DNA of 64,000 bases from Streptomyces sp. SAI-127 (GCF_029894425.1 NZ_JARXYJ010000001.1:8514501-8578500); one strand, 5' to 3'. Counted from the first letter of the stretch, positions 1 through 12,635 are shown. Notes: generated from the letters alone by a model not told the origin. A program made the numbers and translations.

Positions 1-300
<300 letters not shown>

Positions 301-353
301 GTCCCGCGACGGGCGTTCCGCCTGATTCGCCTTGCGACAGGGGCACTTCGGGG

Positions 354-390
354 CGCCCCCGGCCGTTTCACCAAACGAGGGCCGGGGGCG
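354..390 (+). terminator. Hairpin terminator after aroB
   Basis: Perfect 11-bp inverted repeat, arms 354-364 and 380-390 (cgcccccggcc / ggccgggggcg). The loop itself contains gttt-cacc-aaac, which can extend the stem. There is no strong T tract, as is usual for Streptomyces terminators. It separates aroB from the next gene; the rest of the 290-nt gap shows no other clear element. Confidence 0.7.
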
Positions 391-590
391 GTACCGTTCG
401 GTGACGAGCGGGGTATGTACCACCCCGTAACCAGCGCCGATCAGCCTGCCGCGAGTGAGCCGGAGGGGCGCGTCGGAGACGAGAGGACGAGCGAGCACAG
501 GCCTTCGGGCCGAGCACGGTCGGGCTCCCGGCACCGACGCGAGCGCCCCGGAGGCGAGCAAGCCGAAAAGACGAGACGGAGTGGCACCGG

Positions 591-1469
591 ATGCAGCACG
601 CAGTGGGTTCTCCGCTGCCGCCGCCCCATCAGCCGGGGCACGGACCCGCCGCCGGCTGGTCGCCGGCCGCACACCACCCGGGACCGCATCACCCGGGTAC
701 GCACCAGGGTTCCGCCCCGGTGCCCCCACCGCCCCCGGCACCCGGCTTCAGCCCGGCCCCGGTTCCGCCGACGCCGCAGCACTCTCCGGTCCCGCCCGCA
801 CCGCAGCACTCACCCGCGCCGGTTCCGGACACCACCGGCCATGTGCCGCTGCCTCCCGGCGCCCCCGTGGGCGCCCCCAGCACCTCGCCCGCCGCCGTGC
901 CCGATCCCGCGGGCACCACCCTCGCCGTGCTGCTCATCGGCCCGGCGGGCGCCGGCAAGACGAGCGTCGCCAAGTACTGGGCCGACCATCGCAGGGTCCC
1001 CACCGCCCACATCAGCCTCGACGACGTGCGCGAGTGGGTCCGCTCGGGCTTCGCCGACCCCCAGTCCGGCTGGAACGACCACTCCGAGGCCCAGTACCGC
1101 CTAGCCCGCCGCACCTGCGGCTTCGCCGCCCGCAACTTCCTGGCCAACGGCATCTCCTGCATCCTCGACGACGCCGTCTTCCCCGACCGTCCGGTGGTCG
1201 GCCTCGGCGGCTGGAAGCGGCACGTCGGTCCGGGGCTGCTGCCGGTGGTCCTGCTGCCCGGCCTGGAGATCGTCCTGGAGCGCAACGCCGAACGGTCGGG
1301 CAACCGCCGCCTGACCGACGAAGAGGTCGCCCGGATCCACGGCCGGATGGCCGGGTGGTACGGCTCGGGCCTGCCGATCATCGACAACAGTCAGATGGAC
1401 GTGGCCCAGACGGCGAGGGTCCTGGACGACGTGCTGGCGCGGTCGATCGCGAGCCCACCGAGCTGGTGA
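591..1469 (+). CDS. P-loop ATPase/kinase-like protein with proline-rich N-terminus
   Basis: 292 aa. Residues 1-110 are low-complexity Pro/His/Ala, probably disordered. The folded part begins at about 111 with LAVLLIGPAGAGKT (Walker A, 117-124), then an aspartate pair (SLDDVREWV) and a C-terminal helical part typical of small zeta-toxin or kinase-like P-loop proteins that phosphorylate a small molecule or RNA. The substrate is unknown. It sits between aroB and the peptidase-like/efp/nusB cluster, and orthologues occupy the same place in other Streptomyces (recalled). The ATG at 591 is used because it is the first start in frame after the GC-rich leader; the Shine-Dalgarno sequence is weak. The P-loop is certain, the function is not. 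Confidence 0.8.
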   Translation: MQHAVGSPLPPPHQPGHGPAAGWSPAAHHPGPHHPGTHQGSAPVPPPPPAPGFSPAPVPPTPQHSPVPPAPQHSPAPVPDTTGHVPLPPGAPVGAPSTSPAAVPDPAGTTLAVLLIGPAGAGKTSVAKYWADHRRVPTAHISLDDVREWVRSGFADPQSGWNDHSEAQYRLARRTCGFAARNFLANGISCILDDAVFPDRPVVGLGGWKRHVGPGLLPVVLLPGLEIVLERNAERSGNRRLTDEEVARIHGRMAGWYGSGLPIIDNSQMDVAQTARVLDDVLARSIASPPSW

Positions 1470-1546
1470 TCGCAGGAGCCGGCGACGAACCCCCACTCGG
1501 CCTCTCCCGAACGGCGCCGCACTCGTATGACTCCTACGCTCGTGTC

Positions 1547-2650
1547 ATGTCAGAGGTGTACGTCACCCGCAGAACGAAGCTCAGGGCCCGCTGCCAAGCC
1601 AGCGGCAGCGCCACCGCGCTGATCTCCCGCCCCGCCAACGTCCGCTACCTCGCGGGCACCGCCCCCCGCGGCGCCGTCCTCCTGCTCGGCGCCGGTGAGG
1701 ACGTCCTGCTCTGCCCCGGTCCGCTGGACGACCGCATGGACGGCCGTCCCGACGAGGCCCTGCGGATCCACACCCTCCCCGGCGCCGCCGGCGACCCGGC
1801 CGTCGCCGCGGCCGACCTCGCGGCGGGGCAGCACGCCGGCTCCCTCGCCGTCGAGGAACACCACCTCACCGTCGGCCGCCACCGAGCCATCCGCTCGGTC
1901 GTCCCGCGATTGCGCCTCGCAGACCTCGCGGGCGCGGTCGAACAGCTCCGCGTCATCAAGGACGAGGAGGAGATCTCCTGCCTGCGTATCGGCGCCGAGA
2001 TCGCCGACCAGGCACTGGGAGAACTCCTGGAGTCCATCCTCGTCGGCCGCACCGAGCGGCACCTCGCCCTCGAACTGGAGCGCCGTCTGGTCGATCACGG
2101 CGCCGACGGCCCGGCCTTCGCCACGTCCGTGGGTACCGGCCCGAACGCCGGCCGCCCCGGCCACCGTCCCACCGACCGCCGTGTCGAGGAGGGCGATTTC
2201 CTCTCCGTCTGCCTGGGCGCGAACTACCGCGGATACCGCTGCGAGATCGGCCGTACCTTCGTCATCGGTACGTCCCCCGCCGACTGGCAGATCGAGCTGT
2301 ACGACCTCGTCTTCGCCGCTCAGCGGGCCGGACGCGAGTCGCTGGCACCCGGTGCGGCCTACCGCGACGTGGACCGTGCGGCCCGTCAGGTACTGGAGTC
2401 CGGGGGCCACCACGAAGGCATCCCGACCCTCACCGGACACGGTGTGGGACTGGAAATCGACGAGGACCCGCAGCTGGGCCCCGCGGCCATGGGTAAACTG
2501 GACGCTTGCGTGCCGGTCACCGTCGAACCGGGAGTCCACCTCCTGGGACGGGGCGGCGTCCGGATCGATGACACGCTCGTCGTACGCCCCGAGGCGGACG
2601 GCGGACCCGAGCTACTCACCATCACGACCAAGGAGCTGCTCGCGCTGTAG
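1547..2650 (+). CDS. M24 (Xaa-Pro aminopeptidase-like) protein with a degenerate metal site
   Basis: 367 aa with the pita-bread fold architecture of creatinase/prolidase/aminopeptidase P: N-terminal domain (1-130, starting [16 protein letters not shown]) and M24 domain (145-350). In active members the dimetal and catalytic residues are His, Asp, Asp, His, His, Glu, Glu. Here the matching positions read Gly205 (RPGHRPTD), Cys222 and Glu233 ([13 protein letters not shown]), His298 (GHGVG), Asp305 (EIDEDP instead of IHExP), Glu327 (VEPG) and Asp341 (RIDDT). Only His298 and Glu327 are canonical, so it may be a pseudoenzyme. The gene lies just upstream of efp, the usual place of pepQ in actinobacteria, and ends 49 nt before it. 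The ATG at 1547 gives the family-typical N-terminus. Confidence 0.88.
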   Translation: MSEVYVTRRTKLRARCQASGSATALISRPANVRYLAGTAPRGAVLLLGAGEDVLLCPGPLDDRMDGRPDEALRIHTLPGAAGDPAVAAADLAAGQHAGSLAVEEHHLTVGRHRAIRSVVPRLRLADLAGAVEQLRVIKDEEEISCLRIGAEIADQALGELLESILVGRTERHLALELERRLVDHGADGPAFATSVGTGPNAGRPGHRPTDRRVEEGDFLSVCLGANYRGYRCEIGRTFVIGTSPADWQIELYDLVFAAQRAGRESLAPGAAYRDVDRAARQVLESGGHHEGIPTLTGHGVGLEIDEDPQLGPAAMGKLDACVPVTVEPGVHLLGRGGVRIDDTLVVRPEADGGPELLTITTKELLAL

Positions 2651-2699
2651 GAGTGCGTGCGCCGGGGTCGTCCACGTCAGTCCAGGAGATTCCGCAACC

Positions 2700-3266
2700 G
2701 TGGCTTCCACGAACGACCTCAAGAACGGCCTGGTGCTCAAGCTCGAAGGCGGCCAGCTCTGGTCCGTCGTCGAGTTCCAGCACGTCAAGCCCGGCAAGGG
2801 CCCCGCATTCGTGCGCACCAAGCTCAAGAACGTGCTGTCCGGCAAGGTCGTCGACAAGACGTTCAACGCCGGCGTCAAGGTCGAGACGGCCACTGTCGAC
2901 AAGCGCGACATGCAGTTCTCGTACATGGACGGCGAGTACTTCGTCTTCATGGACATGGAGACCTACGACCAGCTGATGATCGACCGCAAGGCCGTCGGCG
3001 ACGCCGCCAACTTCCTGATCGAGGGCTTCACCGCCACCGTCGCGCAGCACGAGGGCGAGGTGCTCTTCGTCGAGCTGCCGGCCGCCGTCGAGCTCGTCGT
3101 CCAGGAGACCGAGCCGGGCCTGCAGGGCGACCGTTCCACCGGCGGCACCAAGCCCGCCACCCTGGAGACCGGTCACCAGATCCAGGTCCCGCTCTTCATC
3201 ACCACCGGTGAGAAGATCAAGGTCGACACCCGCACGAGCGACTACCTCGGCCGGGTGAACAGCTAA
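2700..3266 (+). CDS. efp: Translation elongation factor P
   Basis: 188 aa, usual length for EF-P, which binds between the P and E sites and relieves stalling at polyproline. Three beta-barrel domains are evident, ending with the family signature [12 protein letters not shown] and DTRTSDYLG. The tip loop of domain I reads VKPGKGPAF, with Lys33 between two Gly and two Pro; this PGKGP form is the actinobacterial subfamily reported to work without a modified lysine. No EpmA/EarP-type modification gene is nearby. The GTG start at 2700 is preceded by aggag at 2683-2687. nusB begins 2 nt after the stop, so the two are co-transcribed. Confidence 0.96.
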   Translation: MASTNDLKNGLVLKLEGGQLWSVVEFQHVKPGKGPAFVRTKLKNVLSGKVVDKTFNAGVKVETATVDKRDMQFSYMDGEYFVFMDMETYDQLMIDRKAVGDAANFLIEGFTATVAQHEGEVLFVELPAAVELVVQETEPGLQGDRSTGGTKPATLETGHQIQVPLFITTGEKIKVDTRTSDYLGRVNS

Positions 3267-3268
3267 CC

Positions 3269-3703
3269 GTGGCTGCCCGCAACACGGCCCGCAAGCGCGC
3301 CTTCCAGATCCTCTTCGAGGGCGACCAGCGCGGAGTCGACGTCCTGACGGTCCTCGCGGACTGGATCCGGCTTTCCCGGGAAGACACCCGGCAGCCGCCG
3401 GTGAGCGAGTACACGATGCAGCTGGTCGAGGGCTACGCGGAGCACGCGAAGCGCATCGACGAGCTGATCGCGCAGTACTCGGTCGGCTGGACGCTGGACC
3501 GGATGCCGGTCGTCGACCGCAACATCCTGCGTCTGGGCGCCCATGAGCTGATCTGGGCCGACGAGACTCCGGACGCGGTGGTGCTCGACGAGATGGTGCA
3601 GCTGGCGAAGGAGTTCTCCACGGACGAGTCGCCCTCGTTCGTGAACGGCCTGCTGGGCCGGCTCAAGGACCTGAAGCCCTCGCTGCGCCGGGACGAGGCG
3701 TAG
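3269..3703 (+). CDS. nusB: Transcription antitermination factor NusB
   Basis: 144 aa all-helical RNA-binding protein that with NusE (S10) binds boxA and supports rRNA antitermination. The N-terminal RNTARKRAFQILFEGDQRG is the basic boxA-binding region, and the C-terminus shows the conserved ERMPVVDRNILRLG-like (LDRMPVVDRNILRLG) and FVNGLLGRL motifs. GTG start at 3269, two bases after the efp stop, indicating translational coupling. It is followed by the strong palindromes at 3735-3861. Confidence 0.95.
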   Translation: MAARNTARKRAFQILFEGDQRGVDVLTVLADWIRLSREDTRQPPVSEYTMQLVEGYAEHAKRIDELIAQYSVGWTLDRMPVVDRNILRLGAHELIWADETPDAVVLDEMVQLAKEFSTDESPSFVNGLLGRLKDLKPSLRRDEA

Positions 3704-3734
3704 AACTGCGTCGGAACGAGGCGTAAGAGGCGCG

Positions 3735-3782
3735 ATACGCCTGAGGGCCCGCAGCGAGACCGCTGCGGGCCCTCAGGCGTAT
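3735..3782 (+). terminator. 22-bp perfect palindrome after nusB
   Basis: Arms 3735-3756 and 3761-3782 are perfect complements over 22 bp with a 4-nt agac loop. It is an exceptionally long stem and most likely ends the efp-nusB transcript. Being symmetric, it could also act on transcripts from the right. Confidence 0.85.
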
Positions 3783-3815
3783 CCGTGCGCGCAGAGCCCA
3801 CCAGGCGCGCAGAAA

Positions 3816-3861
3816 GCCGCCGGGGTGGCCGGAACCGTGAAGTTCCGGCCACCCCGGCGGC
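3816..3861 (-). terminator. 20-bp perfect palindrome after bldD
   Basis: Arms 3816-3835 and 3842-3861 pair over 20 bp with a 6-nt loop. It lies 26 nt beyond the bldD stop on the minus strand and 33 nt after the palindrome at 3735-3782, so the convergent nusB/bldD ends carry one long hairpin each. Confidence 0.85.
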
Positions 3862-3887
3862 ACGTTTCTGCTGAGGCTGGGAGCGGC

Positions 3888-4388
3888 TCAGCTGTCCTCG
3901 TGGGACACCGCGCGACGCGCGTCCGCGTCCAGCACGCCCCAGCTGATCAGCTGCTCGGTGAGGACCGAGGGGGACTGGTCGTAGATGACGGCGAGTGTGC
4001 GCAGGTCGTCCTGGCGGATCGAGAGCACCTTGCCGTTGTAGTCACCGCGCTGGGACTGGATGGTCGCCGCATACCGCTGGAGGGGGCCGGCCTTCTCGGC
4101 CGGGACGTGGGCCAGCCGCTCCAGGTCCAGGACCAGCTTCGGCGGCGGCTCGGCGGCCCCGCCCGGAGTGGTGCCGGGCAGCAGCTCCTGCACCGGAACG
4201 CCGTAGAAATCCGCCAACTCGGCAAGACGCTGGACCGTCACCGCGCGGTCGCCGCGCTCGTACGAACCGACCACGACCGCCTTCCAGCGTCCCTGGGACT
4301 TCTCCTCGACACCGTGGAGGGAAAGGCCCTGCTGGGTGCGGATGGCCCGAAGCTTGGCCCCGAGCTGTTTGGCGTATTCGCTGGACAT
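3888..4388 (-). CDS. bldD: Developmental master regulator BldD
   Basis: 166 aa, the usual length. BldD represses sporulation genes during vegetative growth when dimerised by tetrameric cyclic-di-GMP. The N-terminal HTH (about 7-67) contains the KLRAIRTQQGLS and GSYERGDRA helices. The C-terminal ligand domain has the full c-di-GMP signature RGD (114-116), eight residues, then RQDD (125-128), so ligand binding should be intact. It is transcribed away from pyrR and ends at a 20-bp palindrome. BldD is known to bind its own promoter; an imperfect inverted repeat lies 58 nt upstream of the ATG. Confidence 0.97.
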   Translation of the reverse strand: MSSEYAKQLGAKLRAIRTQQGLSLHGVEEKSQGRWKAVVVGSYERGDRAVTVQRLAELADFYGVPVQELLPGTTPGGAAEPPPKLVLDLERLAHVPAEKAGPLQRYAATIQSQRGDYNGKVLSIRQDDLRTLAVIYDQSPSVLTEQLISWGVLDADARRAVSHEDS

Positions 4389-4445
4389 ATGGCTCCCCGG
4401 ACACTGGATCGACGCGGCCGCAGTGGTTTCGAGCCGCGCGTCTGG

Positions 4446-4463
4446 TAACTCACTGTGAGGTTA
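4446..4463 (-). promoter_or_regulatory. Imperfect inverted repeat upstream of bldD, possible BldD autoregulatory site
   Basis: The sequence taactcac-t-gtgaggtta forms an inverted repeat with a single extra base in one arm and contains an AGTGA half-site on the minus strand. It is 58-75 nt upstream of the bldD ATG, a sensible operator position. It does not fit the published 15-bp BldD consensus perfectly, so the assignment is tentative. Confidence 0.4.
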
Positions 4464-4603
4464 CGCAGCGTGACTCTTCTGCGTCAAGCCGAATGGTCCA
4501 CACCGACTCTTCCGGGAGAGTGGTGGCTGATTGGGCCAAGGGGGTGATCAGGGAGGTCGTTCCGGCCTGCTACCGTGGATGGCGCAAATCCGACGTCCTT
4601 TAA

Positions 4604-4631
4604 GGTCCGTCCCGTGAGGCGGAGAAGGAGG
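4604..4631 (+). promoter_or_regulatory. PyrR-binding RNA motif overlapping the pyrR leader
   Basis: The leader contains tcccgtgagg at 4610-4619, an exact match to the PyrR-binding loop core UCCNGNGAGG, flanked by tccg (4606-4609) and cgga (4620-4623), which pair as a short stem. The Shine-Dalgarno aaggagg (4625-4631) follows at once, 10 nt before the ATG. No terminator/antiterminator pair is visible, so PyrR bound with UMP probably blocks ribosome access, as described for mycobacterial pyrR. Confidence 0.75.
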
Positions 4632-4641
4632 TCCGTTTCTT

Positions 4642-5214
4642 ATGGACAAGCAGGACACTTCCGACCACCAGGCGTCCGATGCCCGGCCCGTTCTCGAAGG
4701 CCCCGACATCGCGCGCGTGCTGACCCGTATCGCCCACGAGATCGTCGAACGCGCCAAGGGCGCCGACGACGTGGTGCTCCTCGGTATCCCCACCCGAGGC
4801 GTCTTCCTCGCCCAGCGGCTCGCCGTCAAGCTCGAGGAGATCACCGACCGCAGGATTCCGGTCGGTTCGCTCGACATCACCATGTACCGCGACGATCTGC
4901 GCATGCACCCGCCGCGTGCGCTGGCCCGCACCGAGATTCCCGGTGACGGCATCGACGGCCGCCTGGTCGTCCTCGTCGACGACGTGCTCTTCTCCGGCCG
5001 CACCATCCGCGCCGCCCTGGACGCCCTGAACGACATCGGGCGCCCACGCGCGGTGCAGCTCGCGGTCCTCGTCGACAGAGGCCACCGCGAACTGCCCATC
5101 CGCGCCGACTACGTCGGCAAGAACCTCCCCACGTCGCTGCGGGAGACGGTCAAGGTCCAGCTCGCCGAGGAGGACGGTCGCGACACCGTGCTGCTCGGTG
5201 TGAAGCAGACCTAG
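4642..5214 (+). CDS. pyrR: Bifunctional pyr operon regulator / uracil phosphoribosyltransferase PyrR
   Basis: 190 aa. Binds pyr leader RNA in a UMP-dependent way and can carry out weak uracil phosphoribosylation. The type I phosphoribosyltransferase PRPP loop [19 protein letters not shown] is present near residues 110-128. The basic RNA-binding face includes the [11 protein letters not shown] and [12 protein letters not shown] segments. First gene of the UMP operon, with its own leader carrying the cognate binding motif, so it should control itself and downstream genes. pyrB starts 87 nt after its stop; that gap shows no distinct hairpin. Confidence 0.96.
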   Translation: MDKQDTSDHQASDARPVLEGPDIARVLTRIAHEIVERAKGADDVVLLGIPTRGVFLAQRLAVKLEEITDRRIPVGSLDITMYRDDLRMHPPRALARTEIPGDGIDGRLVVLVDDVLFSGRTIRAALDALNDIGRPRAVQLAVLVDRGHRELPIRADYVGKNLPTSLRETVKVQLAEEDGRDTVLLGVKQT

Positions 5215-5301
5215 CAGCAGACGGACCGGGTACGCCCCTTCCGGCGTGCCCTCGCCTGCCCGGAATCTCCCGATCCTGAACTGCCTTACGGAGCCTGAAA
5301 G

Positions 5302-6279
5302 ATGCAGCGTCATCTCATCTCGGCCGCCGACCTCACCCGCGACGACGCCGTCCTGATCCTCGACACCGCCGAGGAGATGGCCCGGGTCGCCGACCGGCCG
5401 ATCAAGAAGCTGCCGACCCTGCGCGGCCGCACGATCGTCAACCTCTTCTTCGAGGACTCCACACGCACGCGTATCTCCTTCGAAGCCGCCGAGAAGCGTC
5501 TCTCGGCGGACGTCATCAACTTCACCGCCAAGGGCTCCAGCGTGTCCAAGGGCGAGTCCCTCAAGGACACCGCCCAGACCCTGGAGGCCATGGGTGTCGA
5601 CGCCGTCGTCATCCGCCACGGCGCCTCGGGGGCGCCGTACCGCCTTGCCACCTCCGGCTGGATCGACGCGGCCGTCATCAACGCCGGTGACGGCACCCAC
5701 CAGCACCCCACCCAGGCCCTGCTGGACGCGTTCACCATGCGCCGGCGGCTCGTCGGACGGGACGCGGGGATCGGCCAGGACCTCTCCGGCAAGCGCATCA
5801 CGATCGTCGGCGACATCCTGCACAGCCGGGTCGCCCGATCCAACGTCGACCTGCTGCACACCCTCGGCGCCGAGGTCACCCTCGTCGCCCCGCCCACCCT
5901 GGTGCCGGTCGGTGTCGAGACCTGGCCGTGCGAGGTCGCGTACGACCTCGACAGCACCCTCGCCAAGTCCGACGCGGTGATGATGCTGCGCGTGCAGCGC
6001 GAGCGGATGAACGCCGCCTTCTTCCCCACCGAGCGCGAGTACTCGCGGCGCTACGGCCTGGACGGCGACCGCATGGCGCGGATGCCGGAGCACGCCATCG
6101 TGATGCACCCCGGCCCCATGGTCCGCGGCATGGAGATCACCGCCGAGGTCGCCGACTCCGACCGCTGCACCGTCGTCGAGCAGGTCGCAAACGGAGTCTC
6201 CATCCGGATGGCAGTTCTGTATCTGCTGCTCGGTGGCAATGAGCCCGCCGTCTCCCACACCCGTATCGAGGAGAAGTAA
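5302..6279 (+). CDS. pyrB: Aspartate carbamoyltransferase catalytic subunit
   Basis: 325 aa. Condenses carbamoyl phosphate with aspartate in the second step of UMP synthesis. The carbamoyl-phosphate motif STRTR is at residues 53-57, the RHGASGAP loop (HRx-type aspartate site region) and a HPTQALLD motif (about 135) follow, all as in active enzymes. No pyrI regulatory subunit lies nearby, as in other actinobacteria. Five bases separate it from pyrC. Confidence 0.97.
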   Translation: MQRHLISAADLTRDDAVLILDTAEEMARVADRPIKKLPTLRGRTIVNLFFEDSTRTRISFEAAEKRLSADVINFTAKGSSVSKGESLKDTAQTLEAMGVDAVVIRHGASGAPYRLATSGWIDAAVINAGDGTHQHPTQALLDAFTMRRRLVGRDAGIGQDLSGKRITIVGDILHSRVARSNVDLLHTLGAEVTLVAPPTLVPVGVETWPCEVAYDLDSTLAKSDAVMMLRVQRERMNAAFFPTEREYSRRYGLDGDRMARMPEHAIVMHPGPMVRGMEITAEVADSDRCTVVEQVANGVSIRMAVLYLLLGGNEPAVSHTRIEEK

Positions 6280-6284
6280 GTCAC

Positions 6285-7571
6285 ATGAGCAAGATCCTGA
6301 TCCGTGGTGCGAAGGTCCTCGGCGGCGAGCCGCAGGACGTGCTGATCGACGGCGATGTCATCGAGGCGGTCGGCACGGGGCTTTCGGACGAGGGCGCCGA
6401 GGTCGTCGACGCGGCCGGGAAGGTGCTCCTGCCGGGCCTCGTCGACCTGCACACCCATCTGCGCGAACCGGGCCGCGAGGACTCCGAGACCGTGCTGACG
6501 GGCACGCGCGCGGCGGCCTCCGGCGGTTACACCGCCGTGTTCGCCATGGCCAACACCTTCCCGGTCGCCGACACCGCCGGTGTGGTCGAGCAGGTCTACC
6601 GGCTCGGCCAGCAGCACGGCTACTGCGACGTGCAGCCCATCGGCGCCGTCACCGTCGGCCTGGAGGGCCGCAAGCTCGCCGAGCTCGGTGCCATGCACGA
6701 GTCGGCCGCCGGTGTGACCGTCTTCTCCGACGACGGCAAGTGCGTCGACGACGCCGTGATCATGCGGCGCGCGCTGGAGTACGTGAAGGCCTTCGGCGGG
6801 GTCGTCGCCCAGCACGCCCAGGAGCCGCGGCTGACCGAGGGCGCCCAGATGAACGAGGGCGTCGTCTCCGCCGAGCTGGGGCTCGGGGGCTGGCCCGCGG
6901 TGGCCGAAGAATCGATCATCGCCCGGGACGTCCTGCTCGCCGAGCACGTCGGCTCCCGCGTCCACATCTGCCACCTCTCGACCGCCGGGTCCGTCGAGAT
7001 CGTCCGCTGGGCCAAGTCCCGCGGCATCGACGTCACCGCCGAGGTCACCCCGCACCACCTGCTCCTCACCGACGAGCTGGTCCGGTCGTACAACCCGGTC
7101 TACAAGGTGAACCCGCCGCTGCGCACCGAGCGGGACGTGCTCGCCCTGCGCGAGGCCCTGGCCGACGGCACCATCGACATCGTCGCCACCGACCACGCCC
7201 CGCACCCGCACGAGGACAAGGACTGCGAGTGGGCCGCGGCCGCCATGGGCATGGTCGGCCTGGAGACCGCGTTGTCAGTGGTGCAGGAGACCATGGTGGA
7301 CACCGGGCTCCTCGACTGGGCCGGGGTCGCCGAGCGCATGTCCTTCAAGCCCGCCGAGATCGGTCAGGCGAAGGGGCACGGGCGTCCCGTCTCGGCTGGT
7401 GAGCCCGCCAACCTCATGCTCGTCGACACGGAATACCGTGGGTCCGTGGACCCCGCGGGCTTCGCCTCGCGCAGCCGCAACACTCCGTACGAGGGGCGTG
7501 AGCTGCCGGGCCGTGTCACGCACACGTGGCTCCGGGGCAAGGCCACGCTCGTCGACGGGAAGCTCACGTGA
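6285..7571 (+). CDS. pyrC: Dihydroorotase (class I)
   Basis: 428 aa, amidohydrolase fold, third step of UMP synthesis (carbamoyl aspartate to dihydroorotate). Metal ligand motif DLHTHLREPG occurs near residue 55, further His residues lie in HICHLSTAGS and EVTPHHLLL, and the catalytic Asp is in ATDHAPHPHEDK. Length and motifs are those of the class I zinc enzymes. The stop overlaps the next gene by GTGA, showing translational coupling. Confidence 0.97.
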   Translation: MSKILIRGAKVLGGEPQDVLIDGDVIEAVGTGLSDEGAEVVDAAGKVLLPGLVDLHTHLREPGREDSETVLTGTRAAASGGYTAVFAMANTFPVADTAGVVEQVYRLGQQHGYCDVQPIGAVTVGLEGRKLAELGAMHESAAGVTVFSDDGKCVDDAVIMRRALEYVKAFGGVVAQHAQEPRLTEGAQMNEGVVSAELGLGGWPAVAEESIIARDVLLAEHVGSRVHICHLSTAGSVEIVRWAKSRGIDVTAEVTPHHLLLTDELVRSYNPVYKVNPPLRTERDVLALREALADGTIDIVATDHAPHPHEDKDCEWAAAAMGMVGLETALSVVQETMVDTGLLDWAGVAERMSFKPAEIGQAKGHGRPVSAGEPANLMLVDTEYRGSVDPAGFASRSRNTPYEGRELPGRVTHTWLRGKATLVDGKLT

Positions 7572-8158
7572 CACCTGCAACTCTGCTCGCCACCGGACTC
7601 GCCACCGGCCTTGCCGCCGAGAAGAAGTCGGCCGAGGTCACCGACTGGGCGGCCCGCGTCGGCTGGCTCGTCGGCCTGGCCCTCTTCGTCGCGCTCGTCT
7701 ACTGGCTGATGCGCGAGGGCTGGAAGTGGCGCGGCACGCTCCAGGGCGACCTCCCCGAACTCCCCACCGCGCCGGACGACCCCGGCCCGGCGAGACTGGG
7801 CATGAGCGGCCGCTACCACGGCTCCACCACCGCGGGGCAGTGGCTCGACCGGATCGTGGCGCACGGCCTGGGCGCCCGCAGCCGGGTCGAGCTCACGCTG
7901 ACGGACGCGGGACTGGACGTCGTGCGCCCCGGCGCGACCGACTTCTTCATCCCGCGCGAGGCCCTGCGGGAGGCGGTGCTCGGCAAGGGCATCGCGGGCA
8001 AGGTCCTGACCGAGGGCGGGCTCCTCGTGGTGACCTGGGCCCACGGCGAGCGTCTGATCGACTCGGGGTTCCGCTCCGACCACGCGGCCGAGCACACCGA
8101 CTGGGTCGACGCCATTAACTCCATGATCAACAAGACGGAAACGGAAGGCGCACGATGA
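7568..8158 (+). CDS. Conserved single-pass membrane protein of the pyr operon
   Basis: 196 aa with one predicted transmembrane segment (about 29-46, [17 protein letters not shown]), a short N-terminal tail and a soluble domain of about 150 residues rich in beta-strand pattern ([41 protein letters not shown]), resembling a small PH-like barrel. The GTG start at 7568 overlaps the pyrC stop and its stop overlaps the carA ATG, so it is locked into the operon and made with the pyrimidine enzymes. No known enzyme family was recognised. A role in membrane anchoring or regulation of carbamoyl-phosphate synthesis is only a guess. Confidence 0.85.
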   Translation: MTPATLLATGLATGLAAEKKSAEVTDWAARVGWLVGLALFVALVYWLMREGWKWRGTLQGDLPELPTAPDDPGPARLGMSGRYHGSTTAGQWLDRIVAHGLGARSRVELTLTDAGLDVVRPGATDFFIPREALREAVLGKGIAGKVLTEGGLLVVTWAHGERLIDSGFRSDHAAEHTDWVDAINSMINKTETEGAR

Positions 8159-9289
8159 CCACCTCCACAAGGGGGGCCTCGAAGGCTCCCGCGGTACTCG
8201 TCCTGGAGGACGGCCGGATCTTCCGCGGCCGCTCCTACGGGGCCGTGGGGGAGACCTTCGGCGAGGCCGTCTTCTCCACCGGCATGACCGGCTACCAGGA
8301 GACCCTGACCGACCCGTCGTACGACCGCCAGATCGTCGTCGCGACCGCCCCGCAGATCGGCAACACCGGCTGGAACGACGAGGACGACGAGTCGAGCCGC
8401 ATCTGGGTCTCCGGCTACGTCGTGCGCGACCCCGCGCGCGTGCCGTCCAACTGGCGCGCCAAGCGCTCCCTGGACGACGAACTGGTCGCGCAGGACATCG
8501 TCGGGATCTCCGGCATCGACACCCGCGCGCTCACCCGCCACCTGCGCGAGCGCGGCTCGATGCGCGCCGGGATCTTCTCCGGCGAGGCGATCGCCGCCGA
8601 ACCCGAGCTCGTCGCCCGCGTTCAGGCCCAGCCGCACATGAAGGGCGCCTCGCTCTACGAGGAGGTCGCCACCAAGGAGGCGTACGTCGTCCCCGCGGTC
8701 GGTGAGAAGAAGTTCACGGTCGCCGCGATCGACCTCGGCATCAAGGGCATGACCCCGCACCGCATGGCCGAGCGCGGCATCGAGGTGCACGTCCTGCCGG
8801 CCACGGCCACCGCGGAGGACGTCTACGCCGTCGCCCCCGACGGAGTCTTCTTCTCCAACGGGCCCGGCGACCCGGCCACGGCCGACGGCCCGGTCGCGCT
8901 GATGACCGCCGTCCTGGAGCGCAGGACGCCCCTGTTCGGCATCTGCTTCGGCAACCAGATCCTCGGCCGCGCGCTCGGCTTCGGCACCTACAAGCTGAAG
9001 TACGGCCACCGGGGCATCAACCAGCCCGTGCAGGACCGGACCACCGGCAAGGTCGAGGTCACCGCGCACAACCACGGATTCGCCGTGGACGCGCCGCTCG
9101 ACAAGGTCAGCGAGACCACGTTCGGCCGTGCCGAGGTCTCCCACGTCTGCCTGAACGACGACGTCGTGGAGGGGCTCCAGCTGCTCGACCAGCCGGCCTT
9201 CTCCGTCCAGTACCACCCCGAAGCGGCAGCGGGCCCGCACGACGCCGCCTACCTGTTCGACCGGTTCGTATCATTGATGGAGGGCCAGC

Positions 9290-9297
<8 letters not shown>
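8155..9297 (+). CDS. carA: Carbamoyl-phosphate synthase small subunit
   Basis: 380 aa. Class I glutamine amidotransferase that supplies ammonia to CarB for carbamoyl phosphate, used for both UMP and arginine. The N-terminal CPSase domain contains [21 protein letters not shown] residues ([17 protein letters not shown]). In the C-terminal triad domain the nucleophile is in [13 protein letters not shown] and the His-Glu pair in [11 protein letters not shown]. The ATG overlaps the previous stop (ATGA), and its own 3' end overlaps carB by 8 nt. Confidence 0.97.
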
Positions 9298-12598
<3,301 letters not shown>

Positions 12599-12605
12599 CA
12601 GCCCT

Positions 12606-12635
12606 GAGGGGGACACCGGAAACGGTGTCCCCCTC
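12606..12635 (+). terminator. GAAA-loop hairpin between carB and pyrD
   Basis: Thirteen perfect base pairs (gagggggacaccg 12606-12618 with 12623-12635) capped by a gaaa tetraloop and followed by ttgg. It ends just 14 nt before the pyrD ATG. It may reduce read-through into pyrD-pyrF or protect the 3' end of a processed carAB message. Confidence 0.75.

Noticed and set aside
4600..6258. Antisense open frame over pyrR-pyrB
   Set aside because: Composition typical of the complementary strand of Streptomyces genes; pyrR and pyrB motifs are certain on the plus strand.
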